A stretch of 12,303 nucleotides of DNA, from positions 1-12,303 of the forward strand of contig JAWLGN010000159.1 of assembly GCA_041685075.1 (NCBI GenBank). Direction: 5' to 3'. Below are positions 8,198-12,303 of the stretch, in pieces (position 1 is the stretch's first letter; each line of letters starts with the position of its first letter). The notes under the pieces were generated by a model that saw nothing but the letters and a program-made list of their open reading frames with translations, was not told where the DNA came from and did not search any database. The translations under genes and the position numbers were made by a program. The DNA is from JAMCRM01 sp041685075. Lineage in GTDB: Bacteria > Acidobacteriota > Terriglobia > Bryobacterales > Bryobacteraceae.

Positions 8198-8212
8198 GTG
8201 GAATCAATAAGT

Positions 8213-8235
8213 TGTAGCGGTTTCTTTGCGCTACA
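8213..8235. repeat. Inverted repeat TGTAGCG-N9-CGCTACA, possible operator
   Basis: A perfect 7-nt inverted repeat (8213-8219 and 8229-8235) with a 9-nt spacer. It sits 16 nt upstream of the proposed -35 of the regulator promoter, a position suited to an activator or autoregulatory site. Two further small palindromes follow, GTTGCAAC (8243-8250) and AACGCGTT (8249-8256), between it and the terminator. Confidence 0.4.
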
Positions 8236-8257
8236 CCGGCGGGTTGCAACGCGTTAC

Positions 8258-8291
8258 AAAAGACAAAAAAGGGCGGCCGCGAAGGCCGCCC
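8258..8291 (-). terminator. Intrinsic terminator of the TonB-dependent receptor gene
   Basis: Read on the minus strand, GGGCGGCC (8284-8291) pairs perfectly with GGCCGCCC (8271-8278) around a 5-nt loop. Six T and a further T-rich stretch (8258-8270) follow. It begins 25 nt after the receptor stop codon. This separates the receptor transcript from the downstream regulator. Confidence 0.92.
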
Positions 8292-8316
8292 CGTCCTTTG
8301 TTGCCAGTCGGTGGAT

Positions 8317-11300
8317 CTACCACTCGATCCTGAGACCGGCCTGTCCTTTTCGCGGATCGGCGCTGCCATCGATGCCTTGCATCTTGCCGAAGGCGGCGTG
8401 GCTGGCCGACATCTGCGGTGTCGAGAAGTAGTGCCGGTTGAAGAGATTCAGCATTTCGAGCCTGAACTCCAACCGCACGCCCTCGTGCACGGTGAAACGC
8501 TTCACGAGACTGGCGTCTTCACTGAACCTCCAGGGCATCCGGATCTGTGGGAAGCGCCGGGGAGCACTCCCGAGGTCCTGCGGACCGGGCGTCGAGAACG
8601 CCGATGTATCGAAGAACACGTTACCGGGGGCATTCGGGTTCCACGGGTCGAAGGTGTCGGGATTGAAGAGCCGCTTGAAGCCGCCCGCAGGTGTGTTGAA
8701 GTCCTGCACTCTGCCCGCGCCGTTCCAGCCCGTCACTCCACCCAGGCCGCCCACGGTACCCAGGGGAGTTCCGCTGGAATAACCGATAGTGGCCGAAACG
8801 GTCCAGCCGGATACCAGGTGGTCGAGCACCCCGCCGGCGGAGCCGAGAAAGTGCCTGCCCCTTCCAACGGGCAACTCCCAGACAAACGCCGACTTCAGCA
8901 CGTGGGTGCGGTCGTCGGGCCCGATGGACTTGTACAACGACAGGTTGTAGGTATCGGTAAAGCCGGTGTTCGCACCATCCACCGACGTGACATTGGTGAT
9001 CGTCTTCGAGAAGGTGTAGGCTCCGTAGGCGTAGACCCCGCTGGACATGCGCTTGGTGACCACCAGGTTACCCGAGTGATAGGTGGAGAATCCGACGCGG
9101 GCGCCGAAGGCGTTGATGCCGTTCTGGCCCAACTGCGGATAGGGCCGCAGCGCTTCGTAACCACGGCCGCTCCAGCCGGGGAAGGTATAAGGCAGGCCCA
9201 CGGCCACGGCCGCTTCCGGGGTGGCATAGGTGGCGTCCAGAACAGCCGGCGTGAACCGCCGAAGATCCTCGATCCGGACCTGGTTCGGCAACACCATGCT
9301 CTGGCCGTTCAGGCGCGTGCCCTTGGTGAAGCGCCAGTCCGTTTCCACCATGAGATCCGAGGTGACTGCCGTCTGGAAGCCGAAGCTCATGTGCTGGCTG
9401 TACCCGGACCTGGTGAAGTCGGGGGACACCCAGGTCGGCGTGTTGCCGCGGATATTCGCCCAGGAAGGCGAGTAATCCACGCTGCTCCATCCCATGTTCG
9501 GGAAGCCGTTATCCAGGTTGTAAGATTCTCGGTAGGGGCCCTGGCTGTCCTGCGCCGCGTTCATGCGGCCCTGCAGCGGGCTGTTGAACGGTACGACGGT
9601 GAAGCGGAACGACATCGGCTCGTAGGTCAGGGAGTAGCCGCCGCGCGCCACCACGCGGTCGGTGATGCTGTAGGCGAACCCGAAGGTAGGGCCGAACATG
9701 CGCCACGATCCGGGGATCGGAGTCCGCTTTCCGGAACGTCCGGAGCCCGAACCCATGTACTCCACGGCGCCGGGCAGGCCGCTGGCTGGATCGATCAGAT
9801 CCCGGTTGAAGTTAGCCTGCTTGTCGTCCCGTTCGTAAATCGGCGAACTGCCGTTCCAGCGCAGCCCGAGGGTGAGCGTGAGGCGCGGGGTCACCTTCCA
9901 GGTGTCCTGGGCGAACCCGGCCAGGTAGTACATATTCGGATAGACCGTAAGGGGCTGCGCCATGCTGGCGCTATTGACCGCTCCCAGCAGGAAACTGGCC
10001 CAGGAGTGCCCCGTAACGATGTTGGTCGCCAGCGGCTGCGAGGTGCTGCGGCCATTAAATACCATCTGCAGGCCCCACCAGCTATAGTCTTCCATCATCT
10101 GGTGCATGCTATTCAGTTCGAAGCCGAACTTGAAGAGATGCTTGCCTCGATGCCAGTTCAGGGTGTCGGAGATGATGGTATTGGTGTAGTCCTTCTGGCC
10201 GGCGGACCGGTGACCCAGGTTGGTGGGCGTCCACCGGTGGCTTCCACCAAACTGAACGAAGGGGATGGGTCCTTCTCCCGGCGGGATATCCGGGTTGCGA
10301 ACCAGGCCCTTCAGGCCCCACACTTCTTCGATCGGCTTACCGTCGTAGTTCTGGTTGAAGCTGCCGTAGAAGTTTTTGCCGTTGTTGTAACCGTACCGGA
10401 AGCTGTTCAACACGGTTGGCGAAACGGTCCAGTCGTAGGCCAGGCTGACGTTGTAGCCGTTTCGGTTCTGCTTGATGTAGGCGCTGTAGGGCCCGCCTGT
10501 CTCCCAGTCCAGGGGAGTCCAGAGACCCTGGTCGCTGGTCGTACGCGGCTGCGCCATCCAATTGTAGTAGCCGGATAACTTGTGGCTGGGAGAGAAGTAA
10601 TGATCGCCCTTGATGGTCCCCTGACGGACCGACTGGCGCCAGTAAGCGGACTGGAGATAGTTGTTCGACATCTGGTCGCGCATCGGGTTGTAGTACTTGT
10701 CGTAGATCGCGATCATGCTCTTGGCCACTTCGCTGAAACGGGAGACCGGGATGCGATTACCGACGAAGGGGTCCATGACCCACACGTTGTTCACCTGCCG
10801 CAGGGTGCTGGGATCGAAGATGGCGCCTTCGGCCACGTCCCGGCCGAGAACGTCGGTACCCTTCACCGGTCCCAGGATGCTGCTGAAATCGCCCTGCCGG
10901 AACTCGGGGAGCGGCACGGTCCGGTTCCAATTACCGGTGGCGCCGTTGATACTGTAGCGGAACTTCTCGAACGTGAGATGGAAGAACGTCTTGTTCCGCC
11001 CGTCGTAGATTTTGGGCAGGTAGACCGGGCCGCCGACGCTGCCCGCGTAGTTGAACCGGCGCTCGCGGTCGCGGGCCTTGTCCGCGTTCTTGATGGGATC
11101 GCTATAGTACAGCAGGTTGCGCCCCCACTGGTTGGCGTTCAATACTTCGTTGCGCAGTTGGAAGAGGCCGGAACCGTGCAGTTGGTTCGTGCCGGATTTC
11201 AGGGCGAACTGGAGCACGCCGCCGCTGGCGCGGCCAGTTTCAGCGCTTTGCGCCCCCACCGTTACGGTCATCTCCTGGATGGCTTCGGGCGAGATGCTTT

Positions 11301-11919
11301 GCTCGGCGAAGTCGCCGGAGAGGAAGCCGGTGAGATTGTTCTGGCCGTCGATCAGGACCGTCTGGCCTCCGGCGGGGGTACCGTGCACGCTGGAGTCATG
11401 ACGGGAGCCTCTCCATCCGGGGATCAGTTTCTCCGCGAAGACCGCCATGTTGCGGCCTTCCGCGAAGGTCAGGGGCAGGCTGCTGAAAGCCCGCGTATCC
11501 ACATTCGTGCTGGTGCTGGCGGATTCGGTCATCAGCATCTGGACGTCGGCGCGTACTTCGATAGCCTCCGCAGTGGATCCGACCTCCAACCGGACGTCCA
11601 GGCGCGCCACTTGATCTGCGGAGAGCCGGATGCCCGACTGGACAAACTCCTTGAACCCCTGGAGTCCGACTCTGACGGAGTATTCGCCGACGGGAAGGGC
11701 GCCGATGGTATAAGTACCGACCTCATTGGTCGTGCCGGGGTACGTGCCTCCCGTATGGATGTTGGTGGCGGTAACGGCGGCGTGCGCCACCACCGAGCCG
11801 GTGGGATCCGTGACCACACCGGTGAGTGTGGCCCTGCCGACCTGGCCGTATGCCACGAAGGCCTGGCCAACAAGAAGCAGTGCCACAAAAGACACTACGG
11901 TTCGCGGGATGAATGACAT
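8317..11919 (-). CDS. TonB-dependent outer-membrane receptor with carboxypeptidase-regulatory-like N-terminal domain (Oar type)
   Basis: A 1,200-residue outer-membrane transporter that would use TonB energy to import large substrates. Residues 1-25 are a Sec signal peptide (hydrophobic core, cut near VAYG/Q). Residues about 28-112 form a CarboxypepD_reg/Cna-B-like beta sandwich (GVVTDPTGSVV, GTYTIGALPVGEYSV). A plug domain spans about 115-250 (VLIDGQNN, GGVLQFALKSGTNQLHGS). The rest is a long beta barrel with repeated aromatic-rich strands, ending in Trp as outer-membrane proteins usually do. Length and domain order fit the large receptor family expanded in Acidobacteriota. The start is ATG 11919, preceded by GAGAGGA; the TTG at 11931 four codons earlier lies within that ribosome site and is rejected. 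The gene has its own promoter, structured leader and terminator. Proximity to the glycosidase and esterase genes suggests a carbohydrate or glycoconjugate substrate (inference). Confidence 0.93.
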   Translation of the reverse strand: MSFIPRTVVSFVALLLVGQAFVAYGQVGRATLTGVVTDPTGSVVAHAAVTATNIHTGGTYPGTTNEVGTYTIGALPVGEYSVRVGLQGFKEFVQSGIRLSADQVARLDVRLEVGSTAEAIEVRADVQMLMTESASTSTNVDTRAFSSLPLTFAEGRNMAVFAEKLIPGWRGSRHDSSVHGTPAGGQTVLIDGQNNLTGFLSGDFAEQSISPEAIQEMTVTVGAQSAETGRASGGVLQFALKSGTNQLHGSGLFQLRNEVLNANQWGRNLLYYSDPIKNADKARDRERRFNYAGSVGGPVYLPKIYDGRNKTFFHLTFEKFRYSINGATGNWNRTVPLPEFRQGDFSSILGPVKGTDVLGRDVAEGAIFDPSTLRQVNNVWVMDPFVGNRIPVSRFSEVAKSMIAIYDKYYNPMRDQMSNNYLQSAYWRQSVRQGTIKGDHYFSPSHKLSGYYNWMAQPRTTSDQGLWTPLDWETGGPYSAYIKQNRNGYNVSLAYDWTVSPTVLNSFRYGYNNGKNFYGSFNQNYDGKPIEEVWGLKGLVRNPDIPPGEGPIPFVQFGGSHRWTPTNLGHRSAGQKDYTNTIISDTLNWHRGKHLFKFGFELNSMHQMMEDYSWWGLQMVFNGRSTSQPLATNIVTGHSWASFLLGAVNSASMAQPLTVYPNMYYLAGFAQDTWKVTPRLTLTLGLRWNGSSPIYERDDKQANFNRDLIDPASGLPGAVEYMGSGSGRSGKRTPIPGSWRMFGPTFGFAYSITDRVVARGGYSLTYEPMSFRFTVVPFNSPLQGRMNAAQDSQGPYRESYNLDNGFPNMGWSSVDYSPSWANIRGNTPTWVSPDFTRSGYSQHMSFGFQTAVTSDLMVETDWRFTKGTRLNGQSMVLPNQVRIEDLRRFTPAVLDATYATPEAAVAVGLPYTFPGWSGRGYEALRPYPQLGQNGINAFGARVGFSTYHSGNLVVTKRMSSGVYAYGAYTFSKTITNVTSVDGANTGFTDTYNLSLYKSIGPDDRTHVLKSAFVWELPVGRGRHFLGSAGGVLDHLVSGWTVSATIGYSSGTPLGTVGGLGGVTGWNGAGRVQDFNTPAGGFKRLFNPDTFDPWNPNAPGNVFFDTSAFSTPGPQDLGSAPRRFPQIRMPWRFSEDASLVKRFTVHEGVRLEFRLEMLNLFNRHYFSTPQMSASHAAFGKMQGIDGSADPRKGQAGLRIEW

Positions 11920-11922
11920 AGT

Positions 11923-11929
11923 TCCTCTC
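11923..11929 (-). promoter_or_regulatory. Ribosome binding site of the receptor gene
   Basis: GAGAGGA on the minus strand lies 3 nt before ATG 11919. It decides between this ATG and the in-frame TTG at 11931, which overlaps the site. Confidence 0.65.
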
Positions 11930-11973
11930 AAGTTCCTGGTCGCGAATGTGGGCTACGGTCCTTCACGTAGTCA

Positions 11974-12032
11974 GGCCGGCGGCAACTGGTCCACACACGG
12001 TGATCCCGGCGCTGGACCCCCCGCCGCCGGCC
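11974..12032 (-). promoter_or_regulatory. Nested hairpin in the receptor 5' leader
   Basis: In the leader RNA an outer 10-bp all-GC stem (11974-11983 with 12023-12032) encloses a symmetric 4x4 internal loop. Inside it is a 6-bp stem GGTCCA/TGGACC (11988-11993 with 12013-12018) and a 19-nt apical loop. A second small hairpin CTACG-N8-CGTAG follows at 11953-11970. No T-run follows, so it is not an intrinsic terminator. It could act on mRNA stability, translation or attenuation. I do not recognise a known riboswitch class. Confidence 0.45.
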
Positions 12033-12099
12033 AGGAAATGAGCCAACCGCCCGGGGCCAGAGGTGAAGTCCGGATAGCGTTTCTTCGCGATGCTCACCG

Positions 12100-12128
12100 A
12101 TTCTAGCTTCAGGTCCTCCGGTCATCAA
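12100..12128 (-). promoter_or_regulatory. Predicted sigma70-type promoter of the receptor gene
   Basis: Minus-strand TTGATG (12123-12128) and TAGAAT (12100-12105) are separated by exactly 17 nt. Transcription would start near 12093, leaving a leader of about 175 nt before ATG 11919. Confidence 0.55.
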
Positions 12129-12144
12129 GGCACTCTGGTGCTTT
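12127..12144. repeat. 18-bp operator-like dyad next to the receptor -35 box
   Basis: AAGGCAC (12127-12133) and GTGCTTT (12138-12144) form an inverted repeat with a 4-nt centre and one G-T position. It overlaps the upstream edge of the receptor -35 box by 2 nt, a typical place for a regulator site. No second copy was found upstream of the regulator or glycosidase genes. Confidence 0.3.
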
Positions 12145-12176
12145 CTTTGTTCCTCAGGTGATTGGATCGCGTGGCG

Positions 12177-12196
12177 GCGCCGCGACAGCGCGGCGC
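12177..12196. repeat. GC dyad between divergent promoters
   Basis: GCGCCGCG (12177-12184) and CGCGGCGC (12189-12196) form a perfect 8-bp inverted repeat around ACAG. It lies between the receptor promoter and the plus-strand promoter. GC-rich DNA makes such repeats fairly easy by chance. Confidence 0.25.
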
Positions 12197-12219
12197 TCGG
12201 TCCTGCTCTCCAGTCGCGA

Positions 12220-12228
12220 TGATATACT
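12220..12228 (+). promoter_or_regulatory. Possible extended -10 promoter for a divergent gene
   Basis: TGA followed by TATACT (12223-12228) matches an extended -10 element. There is no good -35 at 17 nt. Transcription would begin near 12235, about 15 nt before the ATG at 12251. Confidence 0.3.
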
Positions 12229-12250
12229 TCTTTTGGGTCCCAGGGGTTAA

Positions 12251-12303
12251 ATGAAGCGGGAAGGATTTGAACCGGCATCGTTTGCAGCCGAGCGGCAGGA
12301 GCT
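12251..12303 (+). CDS. Start of a divergent gene, function unknown (3'-truncated)
   Basis: An open frame starts at ATG 12251, preceded by AGGGG at 12242-12246 (4-nt spacing) and by an extended -10 box. It runs without a stop to the window edge. The 17 complete codons read MKREGFEPASFAAERQE, hydrophilic with no signal peptide, too short to assign. It would be divergent from the receptor gene, with about 330 nt of shared upstream region. The alternative reading of this stretch as the 3' end of a minus-strand tRNA was considered and not accepted. Confidence 0.35.
   Translation, partial: MKREGFEPASFAAERQE

Noticed and set aside
8025..8369. Extension of the regulator to an ATG at 8369.
   Set aside because: It would run through the receptor's intrinsic terminator and into the receptor coding end. 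The translated stretch over the terminator has no family similarity.
8311..11916. Two long plus-strand open frames (8311-10578 and 10582-11916) opposite the receptor gene.
   Set aside because: They lie antisense to a clearly recognised receptor; their products show no domain, signal or motif. Long antisense frames are common opposite GC-rich genes.
11928..12278. Minus-strand 116-residue open frame upstream of the receptor.
   Set aside because: It covers the predicted promoter and leader hairpin, has Arg/Pro/His-rich content, no motif and no good ribosome site.
12252..12303. Possible 3' end of a minus-strand tRNA, with a T-loop-like GGTTCAAATCC.
   Set aside because: The T-stem has two C/T mismatches, the anticodon stem does not pair, and no CCA is present. 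The plus-strand reading frame with a ribosome site explains the stretch at least as well.

Overview
The window is GC-rich and densely coded, and reads like the chromosome of a Gram-negative soil bacterium. A TonB-dependent receptor of about 1,200 residues with an N-terminal carboxypeptidase-regulatory-like (Oar-type) domain sits beside a Tat-exported glycoside hydrolase, a lipoprotein and a secreted alpha/beta hydrolase. That combination is typical of Acidobacteriota, especially Solibacter/Bryobacter-like lineages. The taxonomic call is inference from gene style, not from a marker gene.

Layout: positions 2-1363 (+) hold the 3' part of an MIO-type aromatic amino acid ammonia-lyase. Its active-site residues look more like phenylalanine ammonia-lyase than histidine ammonia-lyase. 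It converges on a block of five minus-strand genes, read from high to low coordinates: TonB-dependent receptor (8317-11919), intrinsic terminator (8258-8291), AraC-family regulator (6612-8024), Tat-exported GH42-like glycosidase (4235-6514), PHP-superfamily lipoprotein (2556-4238, start overlapping the glycosidase stop by ATGA), and secreted alpha/beta hydrolase/esterase (1393-2493). The far right edge (12251-12303, +) probably holds the first codons of a divergent gene.

How it may work together: the receptor would import an oligomer or glycoconjugate across the outer membrane. The periplasmic or surface glycosidase, metal-hydrolase-like lipoprotein and esterase would trim it. The AraC regulator, preceded by a promoter-like sequence and dyad repeats, would control the hydrolase genes. 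The receptor has its own good sigma70-like promoter (12100-12128), a long leader that can fold into a nested hairpin (11974-12032), and its own terminator, so it can be expressed independently. No substrate can be read from sequence alone.

No CRISPR array, insertion sequence, prophage gene, rRNA or convincing tRNA was seen. The long plus-strand open frames opposite the minus-strand genes are GC-driven shadows. The most interesting points are the undescribed glycosidase/PHP-lipoprotein/esterase set with its receptor, the structured receptor leader, the apparently eroded sensor domain of the regulator, and the PAL-like selectivity pair of the ammonia-lyase.
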